Counted from the stretch's first letter, positions 26,287 through 37,806 are shown. The stretch is 64,000 bases of DNA from Enterococcus sp. CSURQ0835 (GCF_902706605.1 NZ_CACSLH010000001.1:1-64000), one strand, 5' to 3'. A program made the numbers and translations. The notes: a model not told the origin generated them from the sequence alone.

Positions 26287-28284
26287 CTAGTTTAATACAA
26301 TTGGGTCTTTTCTCTTTCTTACTCTCCGTCCATCATCTCTTGTTACACTTGTAAATTGATAAAGAGGAACTAATCCAACTCCTGATAATATCAATTCTTT
26401 TATTACTTCATCTATCCCTGCTCCTTTTGCTAGGTAGACTAAAAAACTACTACTTGCTTTCACATTGTATAGTCTCTTAATATCCTTAGAAGCTCGTTCA
26501 AGAGTGAATCCTTGTTTAACAAAGTAGCCTCTGTTTTCTTTTAAAGCATTTTTCACGCTGTTATTCCCAACATTACGTAGACGTCCACAAACAGTGTTAG
26601 TAAGTTCTTTCTCTGTCATTATATATGTTCCTTGCCACGATAAGCCCTGTAAAACTTCATGTGCTTCATCTAAAATCAATTGTTTTTCCTTGCTAAGTTC
26701 TGATCGGGAATTTTGAGGAAATACTCTTTTAGCCTCTTTTTCGTTAAAACATATCTTAACCCATTCATAAGAAAAATATTGATATGTAAAATGAAATTTT
26801 TCCAGAAGTGGAAGGATATCTTCATTCAATTTTTGAATCACAGAAGTTGCATTAAAAACGTCTAATCGATAGACATTGCTTCTCTTATGATTAAAGTTTC
26901 CTAACGCTTTCTCTTCCTTTAGCCTATTTAGGTATTCGAGCATCTTCAAAGGAACATCTTCATCATCTAATTTTTTTATCAATCCTATAAAAGTCATAAG
27001 TGATAGTAACTTATTATATTTATCTATGTCATAAGTTTTACCATAGTAAGAACTCATTTTTTTAGCTAATTGTTCCCCCGACAAAATACAAGTCACACTT
27101 TCCTTACTATCATCAAAAAAATTAACATCAGAAAGCAAGATATCATAGACATGTCTCATTTCCTCTAGATAATTCCTTATTGTCCTGAAAAGCTTGTCTT
27201 CCATCGATTCAAGAGTGTCAAAAAGTACTTTTGATTCCTCTTTCAGTTTTCGAAAATGTGTAGGATACAGGTCTAGGTTCTCTAATAGCCAATTAAATGT
27301 TTCTACCCGACTGTCTTTCTTTAGAATTAACATCACAACTCCAATAAAATTTTCACTGATACTACAATTACTGGAATGACAATAAAAAATGGAATGCCCA
27401 GTTTTACTGGTAAAAATACTAGCAGAGGGATTATGATCGTTGTGAAACAGACATCTTAAGTTTTTACTTGACTTAAGTAATTTATCCATATCAATGGTTA
27501 ACAATCTTTCATAAATCTCATTGAAAGACATGTCGGAGGAATCAAACAAGCAGTCTTTAAACCACTGTTTCATTTCTTCTTTGTCGTCATTTTTTATCAA
27601 CTTAACAAAATCAGTTTCATTGACTAGTTCATACTCTCTCCCTGAATCACTTTGACAATTTTTAGAACATGTCATGGTAAAATCAATCGGAAGCTCAGTA
27701 ATATCTAACATGTTGTCTTCATTAATCATTATCACTGCATCTGACTTATATCCTCCAAAAAACATTCTATTCGAAGCATTTACATTGTCATCACACCCGG
27801 GTATGATTTTTTTCAAGTATTCGTAAACAGCAACCATTTTACTATAGTCAGTAATTGCTTCTTTTAATAGAAAGACAATCTTGAATTTTTCTAGATTTTC
27901 AGAGTACCGAATACTTTTTTGTATCGCAAACGCAGAATTATGAACTAAATTGATAGATAAAGCCTTTTCTATGCTTAAGTATCTACTATCATCTTTACTT
28001 AAATCTACTACCTTCCCCTTCTCATCTTTAACAGTGTTATCGACATCCAGAATAATAACTCTAGTTTCTAAAAACTCTTCACTTTTGTTGCCTTTATTCT
28101 TTGTCTTGCTTGGAATAAATGATTGTGATGAATTTAGTATCTCTACAAACTCATCTCTTGTAACTTCTCTGTAGTTATCTAAACATCTTTTTCGTATTTT
28201 CTTTTTTTCATCATCTATAACTGGTTTCTCTAATAGTCTTTCTTTATCTACATTGATTGGAATATTAATCATTGGTGTTTCCAT
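26287..28284 (-). CDS. AEP-type primase / replication protein with zinc finger
   Basis: A 665-aa protein. The N-terminal primase-polymerase-like domain shows a DxD motif (VIILDVDNT, near residue 75), KFKIVFLL near 132 and NRMFFGG near 170. A CHC2-like zinc motif follows near 280 (CLFHNDHNPSASI...YCHSSNC). The C-terminal half is unrecognised, perhaps winged-helix DNA binding, and no Walker A helicase motif is seen. Such proteins start replication of phage satellites and integrated plasmids after excision. GGAGG lies before the ATG. It is downstream of the HTH-17 gene on the same strand, as pri-rep follows xis in chromosomal islands. Confidence 0.75.
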   Translation of the reverse strand: METPMINIPINVDKERLLEKPVIDDEKKKIRKRCLDNYREVTRDEFVEILNSSQSFIPSKTKNKGNKSEEFLETRVIILDVDNTVKDEKGKVVDLSKDDSRYLSIEKALSINLVHNSAFAIQKSIRYSENLEKFKIVFLLKEAITDYSKMVAVYEYLKKIIPGCDDNVNASNRMFFGGYKSDAVIMINEDNMLDITELPIDFTMTCSKNCQSDSGREYELVNETDFVKLIKNDDKEEMKQWFKDCLFDSSDMSFNEIYERLLTIDMDKLLKSSKNLRCLFHNDHNPSASIFTSKTGHSIFYCHSSNCSISENFIGVVMLILKKDSRVETFNWLLENLDLYPTHFRKLKEESKVLFDTLESMEDKLFRTIRNYLEEMRHVYDILLSDVNFFDDSKESVTCILSGEQLAKKMSSYYGKTYDIDKYNKLLSLMTFIGLIKKLDDEDVPLKMLEYLNRLKEEKALGNFNHKRSNVYRLDVFNATSVIQKLNEDILPLLEKFHFTYQYFSYEWVKICFNEKEAKRVFPQNSRSELSKEKQLILDEAHEVLQGLSWQGTYIMTEKELTNTVCGRLRNVGNNSVKNALKENRGYFVKQGFTLERASKDIKRLYNVKASSSFLVYLAKGAGIDEVIKELILSGVGLVPLYQFTSVTRDDGRRVRKRKDPIVLN

Positions 28285-28313
28285 TTGTGGTTCCTCCTTA
28301 TAAAATTCTGTTA

Positions 28314-28371
28314 AAGACTAAAACATACAGATAATAAACACAAACTCTTTATTACTATATGTTTTAGTCTT
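28314..28371. repeat. Perfect 14-bp inverted repeat between the HTH-17 and primase genes
   Basis: Arms AAGACTAAAACATA (28314-28327) and TATGTTTTAGTCTT (28358-28371), separated by 30 AT-rich bases. There is no T run on either strand, so it is not an ordinary terminator. Its place directly before the primase gene fits a replication origin or regulator site. Confidence 0.6.
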
Positions 28372-28381
28372 ATTTGTTTAC

Positions 28382-28657
28382 TCAACCTTTATACCGTTCC
28401 ATGAAACTATCAATATCAGATTTTTTGAATCTAATGACCGTATCAATTTTTATAACAGGTAACCCGTATTGAGAAACATATTTTCTAATCGTTCCTACTG
28501 ATACACCTAGATATTCACTTGCCTGCTGATAGTCCATATACTCTAGAGTGACTCCAGAAATAATGTCTTCTAGCATAGGCTTTAGCACTGTAATTATCTC
28601 TTTCACTTGTTGTTCAACTTGTATAGAAACAATGCTATCAATGATTTGTAGAGACAT
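28382..28657 (-). CDS. Helix-turn-helix (MerR/HTH-17 type) DNA-binding protein, excisionase-like
   Basis: A 91-aa protein. The C-terminal half is an HTH-17 excisionase-type domain (MDYQQASEYLGVSVGTIRKY, then IRFKKSDIDSFMERY). The N-terminal half is helical and may dimerise. AAAGGAGGGG precedes the ATG at 28657. Divergent from the repressor-integrase pair and upstream of the primase, it occupies the xis/alpA position of chromosomal islands and probably directs excision or activates the integrase. That role is inferred from context. Confidence 0.8.
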   Translation of the reverse strand: MSLQIIDSIVSIQVEQQVKEIITVLKPMLEDIISGVTLEYMDYQQASEYLGVSVGTIRKYVSQYGLPVIKIDTVIRFKKSDIDSFMERYKG

Positions 28658-28805
28658 ATTTTCCCCTCCTTTCGTGATTGCTTGAACAAATTTTCTAAGA
28701 ATCATCTTCGTATTTTTTGCTCAAAATAAAAGTATTTTGTTATTAACCGATTAATCAAACAAAAAATGATTACCAGTTCATCGACATACACATAATACCT
28801 CGACG

Positions 28806-28856
28806 AAAAAGGGGTGTCAATAGTTTTGTTAAATTTATTTACAACACCCCCTTTTT
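28806..28856. promoter_or_regulatory. Inverted-repeat operator in the island control region
   Basis: Arms AAAAAGGGGTGT (28806-28817) and ACACCCCCTTTTT (28844-28856), mirror images apart from one extra C. The right arm fills the spacer of the rightward promoter. A dimer bound to both arms could loop the gap and shut both divergent transcripts, as phage-type switches do. Confidence 0.65.
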
Positions 28857-28866
28857 AAGGTATACT
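28838..28866 (+). promoter_or_regulatory. Promoter of the regulator-integrase unit
   Basis: -35 TTTACA (28838-28843), 17-bp spacer, -10 TATACT (28861-28866). The AGGAGG ribosome site is at 28873-28878. The spacer carries the right arm of the inverted repeat. Confidence 0.75.
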
Positions 28867-28888
28867 AATTTTAGGAGGTGTGGTCAAT

Positions 28889-29623
28889 ATGATAAAGCGT
28901 CCACCAATAAATTATTTAGAACGAAAAAAGATACTCGGAACAAAAATAAAAGCTATAAGAAAGAGTAAAAAATTAACACAACCAGCATTTGGTCTTATGA
29001 TTAACAACGGTCAATCGATTGACAAAAAAACTATCTACGAATGGGAAAAGGGAACCTATTTACCAATACCAGAGCGATTATCCCGAATTGCTGATTTGGG
29101 AAATATGAGTATAGAGGAGTTAGTTTGTGGCAATGTAGAAGAATATATTTTGGGAATTATTCTTTATAGAGATAGCATTGTACTAGATGGTATAACATTT
29201 CCAGATAAAAACCTGTTCCAGCATCTTCGTCAACAGTTTCCACCAGTACACTCTAATTTAGATACATGGCTAGATAGATATTCCAAATTAGAACCAGAGA
29301 TGCAAGAATTTATTGCTAACAAGACTTGTAATAAAGTTAAAAATGAAAAAATTAGTCTTTTCAATATCTTAAAAATAGAAGAATTATTCATCAATGCTAT
29401 TGTAGAAGAATTTGACAATAACATTCTTTTCCTCACTAGCAGTATAGAAGAACTACTAGAAAGAATGGTAGATGAATGGCTACCTATTCAATTGAAAGAC
29501 ATGTCTTATCCCGAAGAAGCTGTGAGAGAAATTACTGATAATATAAACAAGCTAGAACAAACGATTTCATCAATTGGGAAAAAATACACTAAGAAAAAAA
29601 TGAAGGGAGGTGATACCATCTAG
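28889..29623 (+). CDS. XRE family regulator, Stl/repressor-like
   Basis: A 244-aa protein. The N-terminal HTH (about residues 12-66; IRKSKKLTQPAFGLMINNGQ and TIYEWEKG) is followed by a helical C-terminal region of about 170 residues with no recognised domain. In phage-inducible islands the gene at this place encodes Stl/Rpr, a master repressor released by a helper-phage protein. Here that role is inferred from position and architecture. The ATG at 28889 is 10 nt from AGGAGG; a GTG three codons earlier is too close. The integrase gene follows 38 bp downstream. Confidence 0.75.
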   Translation: MIKRPPINYLERKKILGTKIKAIRKSKKLTQPAFGLMINNGQSIDKKTIYEWEKGTYLPIPERLSRIADLGNMSIEELVCGNVEEYILGIILYRDSIVLDGITFPDKNLFQHLRQQFPPVHSNLDTWLDRYSKLEPEMQEFIANKTCNKVKNEKISLFNILKIEELFINAIVEEFDNNILFLTSSIEELLERMVDEWLPIQLKDMSYPEEAVREITDNINKLEQTISSIGKKYTKKKMKGGDTI

Positions 29624-29661
29624 TGGTAAGTACTCCTTGTAAACTAAGAGGAGATGATTTC

Positions 29662-30804
29662 ATGGCAAAAATATCAAAGTACAAAAAGAAAAACGGTCAA
29701 GTGGCGTGGATGTATAAAGGACACATTGCCACCGATCCACGAACTGGTGAAAAAATAAATACTACGAGAAGAGGTTTTAGTAGCAAACAAGAAGCTCAAA
29801 AAGATTATGACGAATACAGACATCAAATATTATACGGTGTTAAAAAGAAAGCACCTGATATGACATTTGAAGACCTGTATAATGAATGGATAGCTCATCA
29901 GCGTACCAGTGTTAAAGCTTCAACAATCGCAATTTCAGTAAGATACGCAAATAATCAAATACTTCCAGCATTTGGTAAGCTTAAATTATCGAATATCTCT
30001 GTCCCATATTGTCAAAAAGTGGTAGATGAATGGCACAGTAAATATGAAAGTTACGACTATATGAGAAAACAGACTGCACAAATTTTACGCTACGGGGTTG
30101 CAATGCAATATATTGACAATAATCCTATGGAAAAAACACTTCTTCCACGAAAAAAAGAGTATGAGAAAAATCGTAAATTTTACTCAAAAGAGGAGCTTAA
30201 TGATTTACTGGATGCTTTTAAAGATTTTGGTAACATGAAACAATACGCCTTCTTCAGATTATTGGCATACACAGGTATGAGAAAGAGTGAAGTACTCGCT
30301 TTACAGTGGAAAGACATAGATACGTTTAATAAAGAACTACATGTCAATAAAACTCTTGCTGTAGATGAATTTGGTAACGTTATAATTCAATCTCCGAAAA
30401 CAAGAGCTTCTAGACGAGTTATCTCTTTAGATACTGAGACTCTTTCTATCCTCAACAACTGGAAATTACAGCAAAAAGAAGAGTATTTAAAACTTGGATA
30501 CAATACTAGCTCTAAAGAGCAACATGTTTTTACAACAGTTAAAAACACTCTATACATTCCAAACACTGTTAATGATTGGTTAAGATATATTTTGAAAAAA
30601 TATAACTTGCCTCGTATTACACCTCATGGGTTTAGACATACACATGCTAGTTTGTTATTAGAAGCAGGAGAATCTGTCAAGGTAGTTCAACAACGATTAG
30701 GGCATGAAAATAGTAAAGTGACATTAGACATCTATGCACATATTACAAATAATGCACCTAAGAAAACAGGTCAAGACTTTGCTGATATGATGGCTCATCA
30801 GTAA
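29662..30804 (+). CDS. int: Tyrosine recombinase / integrase
   Basis: A 380-aa phage-type integrase. It has an N-terminal arm-binding domain (about residues 1-60), a SAM-like core-binding domain (about 65-165) and a catalytic domain with Arg in TGMRKSEVLALQW, HGFRHTHASLL (His-x-x-Arg), LGHEN and the tyrosine in DIYAHI. All catalytic residues look intact. The start at 29662 is behind GAGGAGAT. The gene lies at the right end of the island, five bases before the right direct repeat, the usual int-att arrangement. Confidence 0.93.
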   Translation: MAKISKYKKKNGQVAWMYKGHIATDPRTGEKINTTRRGFSSKQEAQKDYDEYRHQILYGVKKKAPDMTFEDLYNEWIAHQRTSVKASTIAISVRYANNQILPAFGKLKLSNISVPYCQKVVDEWHSKYESYDYMRKQTAQILRYGVAMQYIDNNPMEKTLLPRKKEYEKNRKFYSKEELNDLLDAFKDFGNMKQYAFFRLLAYTGMRKSEVLALQWKDIDTFNKELHVNKTLAVDEFGNVIIQSPKTRASRRVISLDTETLSILNNWKLQQKEEYLKLGYNTSSKEQHVFTTVKNTLYIPNTVNDWLRYILKKYNLPRITPHGFRHTHASLLLEAGESVKVVQQRLGHENSKVTLDIYAHITNNAPKKTGQDFADMMAHQ

Positions 30805-30809
30805 AAGAG

Positions 30810-30827
30810 CTGGTCAAAAGCTGGTCA
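30810..30827 (+). repeat. Right 18-nt direct repeat, candidate attR
   Basis: CTGGTCAAAAGCTGGTCA, five bases after the int stop codon and 17/18 identical to the copy at 20493-20510. The sufB terminator follows at 30847, so insertion did not damage the suf operon. Confidence 0.55.
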
Positions 30828-30846
30828 TTTCTAGTATACAGGCAAA

Positions 30847-30886
30847 ACAAAAAAAGCTAGAATCCTTATATATCAAGGGTTCTAGC
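30847..30886 (-). terminator. Terminator of the suf operon
   Basis: Minus-strand stem GCTAGAACCCTT / AAGGATTCTAGC (one mismatch) and T7-8, 14 bases after the sufB stop codon. Confidence 0.88.
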
Positions 30887-30899
30887 TCCTATAACAGGT

Positions 30900-32297
30900 T
30901 TAACCTACACTGCCTTCCATTTCATATTGGATCAAGCGGTTCAATTCGACTGCGTATTCCATCGGCAGTTCTTTCGTAAATGGTTCTACAAATCCCATGA
31001 CGATCATCTCAGTTGCTTCTTGCTCCGAGATACCGCGGCTCATCAAATAGTACAATTGCTCTTCAGAAATTTTTGAAACTTTTGCTTCATGTTCCATCGA
31101 GACATTGCCGTTTAAAATTTGATTGTACGGAATCGTATCGGAACTGGATTGATCGTCCATGATGATCGTATCGCATTCCACGTGACCAAATGAACCATCA
31201 CTGTTGCGACCAAAACGCACGGTCCCACGATAGTCAACTGCTCCGCCATCTTTTGAGATCGATTTGGAAACGATCGAACTAGACGTATTCGGTGCATTGT
31301 GGATCATGCGTGCACCACTATCCAGATGAATATTTTTTCCTGCAACGGCGATTGAAAGCATTGTTCCCCGCGCACCTTTGCCATCCATATAAACAGATGG
31401 ATATTTCATCGTGACTTTTGAGCCTAAGTTGCCATCGACCCATTCCATCGTTGCGTTTTCTAATGCTTGACCACGTTTCGTTTCTAATGAGTACACATTG
31501 TTCGACCAATTTTGGATCGTCGTATACCGGCAGTAAGCATCTTTTTTAACGAAGACTTCAACGACTGCGGCATGCAGACTATCAGACGAATAAGTTGGCG
31601 CGGTACAGCCTTCTACGTAATTGATACTTGCACCTTCGTCAACTACGATCAATGTCCGTTCAAATTGTCCGGTGTTTTCAGCATTGATCCGGAAATACGA
31701 TTGGATCGGAATATCAGTTTTTACTCCTTTTGGTACATAGATAAAAGTTCCGCCTGACCAAGCCGCTGAATTTAACGCCGCTAATTTATTGTCAGATGGT
31801 GGCACGAGTTTGCCAAAATATTCTTTGAACAACTCGGGATATTCTTTTAACGCCGTATCCGTGTCGGTGAAGACGATCCCCAATTTTTTGAATTCGTCTT
31901 TCATATTGTGATACACCACTTCTGATTCATATTGAGCAGAAGCTCCAGCCAAGTAAGCTCGCTCTGCTTCCGGAATCCCTAAGCGTTCAAAAGTCGTTTT
32001 GATTTCTTCTGGAACATCTTCCCAATCCCGCGCAGGTTTTTCGCTGGATCGAATGAAGTAGTTGATCTTGTCAAAATCAAGTCCCGATAGATCAGGACCA
32101 TATTCTGGCATCTCTAATTTATGGAAAGTCGCTAACGATTTCAAACGGAAATCCAGCATCCATTCCGGTTCGCCTTTTGCTTTTGAAATTTCACGAATGA
32201 CGTCTTCTGACAAGCCTTCACCGGTCGTGAAAACGGGTTTGACATCGTCGTGGAAGCCATATTGGTATTCTTCTTGTAATTCAGGTACGTTACTCAT
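30900..32297 (-). CDS. sufB: Fe-S cluster assembly scaffold SufB
   Basis: A 465-aa core scaffold of the SUF machinery, working as a SufB-SufC-SufD complex in the cytosol. It has the right-handed beta-helix core and typical blocks such as [28 protein letters not shown] and the C-terminal [19 protein letters not shown] precedes the ATG. It is the last gene of sufC-sufD-sufS-sufU-sufB, the normal Firmicutes order. Confidence 0.97.
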   Translation of the reverse strand: MSNVPELQEEYQYGFHDDVKPVFTTGEGLSEDVIREISKAKGEPEWMLDFRLKSLATFHKLEMPEYGPDLSGLDFDKINYFIRSSEKPARDWEDVPEEIKTTFERLGIPEAERAYLAGASAQYESEVVYHNMKDEFKKLGIVFTDTDTALKEYPELFKEYFGKLVPPSDNKLAALNSAAWSGGTFIYVPKGVKTDIPIQSYFRINAENTGQFERTLIVVDEGASINYVEGCTAPTYSSDSLHAAVVEVFVKKDAYCRYTTIQNWSNNVYSLETKRGQALENATMEWVDGNLGSKVTMKYPSVYMDGKGARGTMLSIAVAGKNIHLDSGARMIHNAPNTSSSIVSKSISKDGGAVDYRGTVRFGRNSDGSFGHVECDTIIMDDQSSSDTIPYNQILNGNVSMEHEAKVSKISEEQLYYLMSRGISEQEATEMIVMGFVEPFTKELPMEYAVELNRLIQYEMEGSVG

Positions 32298-32308
32298 AGT
32301 TCCCGCTC

Positions 32309-35275
<2,967 letters not shown>

Positions 35276-35287
35276 TATCTTGTCCTC

Positions 35288-36058
35288 CTAAACTTCTTCT
35301 TTATAGTCGATACCAAGTTCTTCGCTGATGCCAGCATAGCCTTCTGCTTCCAAGCGTTTCGCTAAATCAGCATCTCCTGTCAAGACGATCTTGCCATCCA
35401 TCATGATATGAACGACATCCGGCACGATATAATTTAACAAACGTTGGTAGTGAGTGATGATCATCGCCCCAAAATTTTCGCCCCGCATCGCATTGATCCC
35501 TTTTGCTACGACTTTCAGCGCATCGATATCAAGACCGGAATCGATCTCGTCTAAGATCGCAAAACTTGGTTCGATCATCAACAGTTGCAAGATTTCATTG
35601 CGTTTTTTCTCGCCACCGGAAAAGCCTTCATTCAAATAACGTTCAGCCATTTCTTCTGGCATGTTTAACAATTCCATCTTTTTATCTAGTTTTTTCAAAA
35701 ATTGCATGACGGATAATTTATCGTCTTCACTGCGGCGCGCATTGATTGCAGCCCGCATAAATTCAGCGTTGGTGATGCCGGGAATTTCACTTGGGTATTG
35801 CATCGCTAAAAATAGACCTAGCCGTGCCCGTTCGTCGACTTCCAAATCTAAAATGTTTTTTCCGTCAAAGGTGATCTCACCTTGTGTGATTTCATAATTG
35901 GGATTTCCCATGATCGCGGCCGATAAAGTTGATTTCCCAGTTCCATTTGGCCCCATGATGGCGTGGATCTCGCCGGTCTTCATTTTTAAGTTGACGCCTT
36001 TTAAAATTTCTTTATCTTCAATGGCTACATGTAGGTCTTTGACTTCTAATACTGACAT
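35288..36058 (-). CDS. sufC: Fe-S cluster assembly ATPase SufC
   Basis: A 256-aa soluble ABC-type ATPase. Walker A reads GPNGTGKSTL, the signature FSGGEKKR, and Walker B leads into LDEIDSGLDIDAL. The start at 36058 has GGAGG upstream. The frame continues 34 codons upstream through the promoter, which is not coding. First gene of the operon. Confidence 0.97.
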   Translation of the reverse strand: MSVLEVKDLHVAIEDKEILKGVNLKMKTGEIHAIMGPNGTGKSTLSAAIMGNPNYEITQGEITFDGKNILDLEVDERARLGLFLAMQYPSEIPGITNAEFMRAAINARRSEDDKLSVMQFLKKLDKKMELLNMPEEMAERYLNEGFSGGEKKRNEILQLLMIEPSFAILDEIDSGLDIDALKVVAKGINAMRGENFGAMIITHYQRLLNYIVPDVVHIMMDGKIVLTGDADLAKRLEAEGYAGISEELGIDYKEEV

Positions 36059-36096
36059 GAAATTCCCTCCAAAAAAATAATTTTCTGTTCTCACAT

Positions 36097-36125
36097 ATTT
36101 TAGACTAATTGAGAATGATAAGCAA
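36097..36125 (-). promoter_or_regulatory. suf operon promoter
   Basis: Minus strand: -35 TTGCTT (36120-36125), 17-bp spacer, -10 TAAAAT (36097-36102). The -35 box overlaps a Fur/PerR-like inverted repeat at 36110-36124. Confidence 0.7.
36110..36124. promoter_or_regulatory. Fur/PerR-like 7-1-7 box in the suf promoter
   Basis: Minus strand TGCTTATCATTCTCA compared with the 7-1-7 Fur core TGATAATNATTATCA agrees at 11 of 14 informative positions. It covers the -35 box, so binding would repress. Iron- or peroxide-responsive control of suf is plausible but unproven. Confidence 0.45.
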
Positions 36126-36192
36126 ACGGATTCACTAAATTTCTTACATAAAAGTAACATTTATTTAGAATAATTACAATCTTATCAACAGC

Positions 36193-36236
36193 AAAAAAAT
36201 ACCTGAAACTTTTTGAACAGTTTCAGGTATTTTTGT
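36193..36236 (-). terminator. Terminator of metNIQ
   Basis: Perfect stem ATACCTGAAAC / GTTTCAGGTAT with T runs on both strands, eight bases past the metQ stop codon. Confidence 0.9.
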
Positions 36237-36243
36237 TAGTTCA

Positions 36244-37095
36244 TTATTTAGCGTCTGCTGCAACTGGTTTAACCGAGCCGTCCCATTTTTTCAAGATCCA
36301 GTCTTGCACATCTTTTTCGTGTAAGACTTTGATCAATTTTTTAATGCGAGGATCGTTTTTATCTTCCGTCCGAACGGCTACGATGTTGGCATATGGTGAA
36401 TTATCTTTTTCTAACAATAAAGCATCTTTAGTTGGATTCAAGCCTTCACCGTAAGCAAAGTTTGCATTGATCGCTACCAGATCGCCTTCATCATTTTTAT
36501 AAGCAGTTGCTAACATTGCAGGATCGATATCGTGTTTGAATTTCAAGTTTTTCGGATTTTCTGAAATGTCATCAAATGTAGCAGTTTCGATATCCACGCC
36601 ATCTTTAACTTTTACTAATCCAGCATCTTTTAAGATCGTAATGATTCGACCCCAGTCAGATTCAGAATTTGACGTGATGATCGTTGAACCATCTTTTAAA
36701 TCTTTGATATTTTTGATTTTTTTAGAGTACAAGCCCATCGGTTCGATGTGAACGGCGCCTGCATTGGTGAATTTGTAATTATTTTCTTTGACGGCTTTAT
36801 CAAAAAATGGAATGTGTTGGAAATAATTGGCATCGACATCTTTTGAAGCGAGTGATTTATTCGGTAGCACATAATCATCCATCTTCACGATCTCAAGGTT
36901 GACACCTTCTTTTTTCAATAATGGTTTCACATGTTCCAAAATTTCCGCATGCGGAGTAGGTGAAGCCGCGACTTTCAATGTCTCGCTTTTCGAACTGGAA
37001 GAAGAACTGCTGCTCCCTTTATCACTTGAACCACACGCTGACAAACCAACTGCTAAAAATGCGACGGCTGCTAATCCTAAAATTTTCTTTTTCAT
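36244..37095 (-). CDS. metQ: Methionine ABC transporter substrate-binding lipoprotein MetQ
   Basis: A 283-aa NlpA/MetQ lipoprotein. The signal peptide has the lipobox LSAC (cysteine at residue 21), then a Ser-rich linker and the NlpA fold (AASPTPHAEILEHVKP; later VDANYFQHIPF). It binds methionine outside the membrane and delivers it to MetI/MetN. It is the third gene of a T-box-controlled metN-metI-metQ operon. Confidence 0.95.
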   Translation of the reverse strand: MKKKILGLAAVAFLAVGLSACGSSDKGSSSSSSSSKSETLKVAASPTPHAEILEHVKPLLKKEGVNLEIVKMDDYVLPNKSLASKDVDANYFQHIPFFDKAVKENNYKFTNAGAVHIEPMGLYSKKIKNIKDLKDGSTIITSNSESDWGRIITILKDAGLVKVKDGVDIETATFDDISENPKNLKFKHDIDPAMLATAYKNDEGDLVAINANFAYGEGLNPTKDALLLEKDNSPYANIVAVRTEDKNDPRIKKLIKVLHEKDVQDWILKKWDGSVKPVAADAK

Positions 37096-37119
37096 ACTTA
37101 CTTTCCTCCCAAACTATTT

Positions 37120-37806
37120 TTATCTTTTATCGGTTCTCTTCGTCAAGAAATCCCCGATCCCTTGCACGATGAAAACAATGATCAATATGATGATCGTGGC
37201 TACTAACGTTACCGTATAGTTGCCCCGTTGATACCCTTCTTGCCAAGCTAATGCCCCAAGTCCGCCAGCACCGATCGCCCCAGCCATTGCGGTAAAACCG
37301 ATCATCGAAACACTGGTTACCGTAAGGCCTGAGATCAAAGCCGGTAAACTTTCTGGCACTAACACTTTGTAGATCACTTGCCAATAGCTAGCGCCCATCG
37401 CATCGGCCGCTTCTAAAACACCGCTATCGACTTCGCGAAACGCGATCTCGACCATCCGAGCGTAAAACGGTGCCGCTGATAAGACGAGTGCAGGTACGGC
37501 GGCTTTTGCTCCTAACATCGTACCAACTAAAGTTTTCGTAAAGGGAATGATCAGCACCATCAAAATCATGAATGGCGTCGAACGAAAAATATTGCTGATG
37601 ACTGAAACAATCCCATACAAGATACTGCGAGCTCCTGAGTGGTTGCGACTTAATGAATAAAGTGCTAAGCCTAACACGAGTCCAATCACAAAAACTAAAA
37701 CCATCGAGACAAGCGTCATGAACAACGTATCATTGATTGCTTGTTTCAATGTCGTCGGATCGACTTGCGAAAAATTGAAATACGTATCACGAATACTATT
37801 TTCCAC
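37120..37806 (-). CDS. metI: Methionine ABC transporter permease MetI
   Basis: A 228-aa permease with five TM segments and an EAA-like cytoplasmic loop (VLEAADAMGASYWQVIYK). The GTG start at 37806 follows GGAGGTG by 7 nt and overlaps the metN end by 11 bp, so translation is coupled. Confidence 0.95.
   Translation of the reverse strand: MENSIRDTYFNFSQVDPTTLKQAINDTLFMTLVSMVLVFVIGLVLGLALYSLSRNHSGARSILYGIVSVISNIFRSTPFMILMVLIIPFTKTLVGTMLGAKAAVPALVLSAAPFYARMVEIAFREVDSGVLEAADAMGASYWQVIYKVLVPESLPALISGLTVTSVSMIGFTAMAGAIGAGGLGALAWQEGYQRGNYTVTLVATIIILIIVFIVQGIGDFLTKRTDKR

Larger units (their letters stand above)
20493..30827. mobile_element. Integrated PICI-like island carrying a GATC-type restriction-modification system
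   Basis: About 10.3 kb bounded by 18-nt imperfect direct repeats, inserted just past the sufB terminator. Core genes are a tyrosine integrase and XRE-type regulator transcribed rightward, divergent from a small HTH-17 protein and an AEP-type primase transcribed leftward. This matches the int/stl versus xis/pri-rep plan of Gram-positive phage-inducible chromosomal islands. Cargo is a Sau3AI-like endonuclease, cytosine methyltransferase, Vsr endonuclease, two opposed XRE regulators and two small membrane proteins. No conjugation, capsid, portal or terminase gene is seen. Its AT-rich composition and GATC scarcity contrast with the chromosome on both sides. Confidence 0.8.

Noticed and set aside
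20493-30827. CRISPR array or conjugative element
   Set aside because: There are no regularly spaced repeats and no relaxase, coupling protein or type IV secretion genes.
30810-30860. Insertion of the island into the sufB coding sequence
   Set aside because: sufB ends normally at 30900 and keeps its own terminator between its stop codon and the right repeat.
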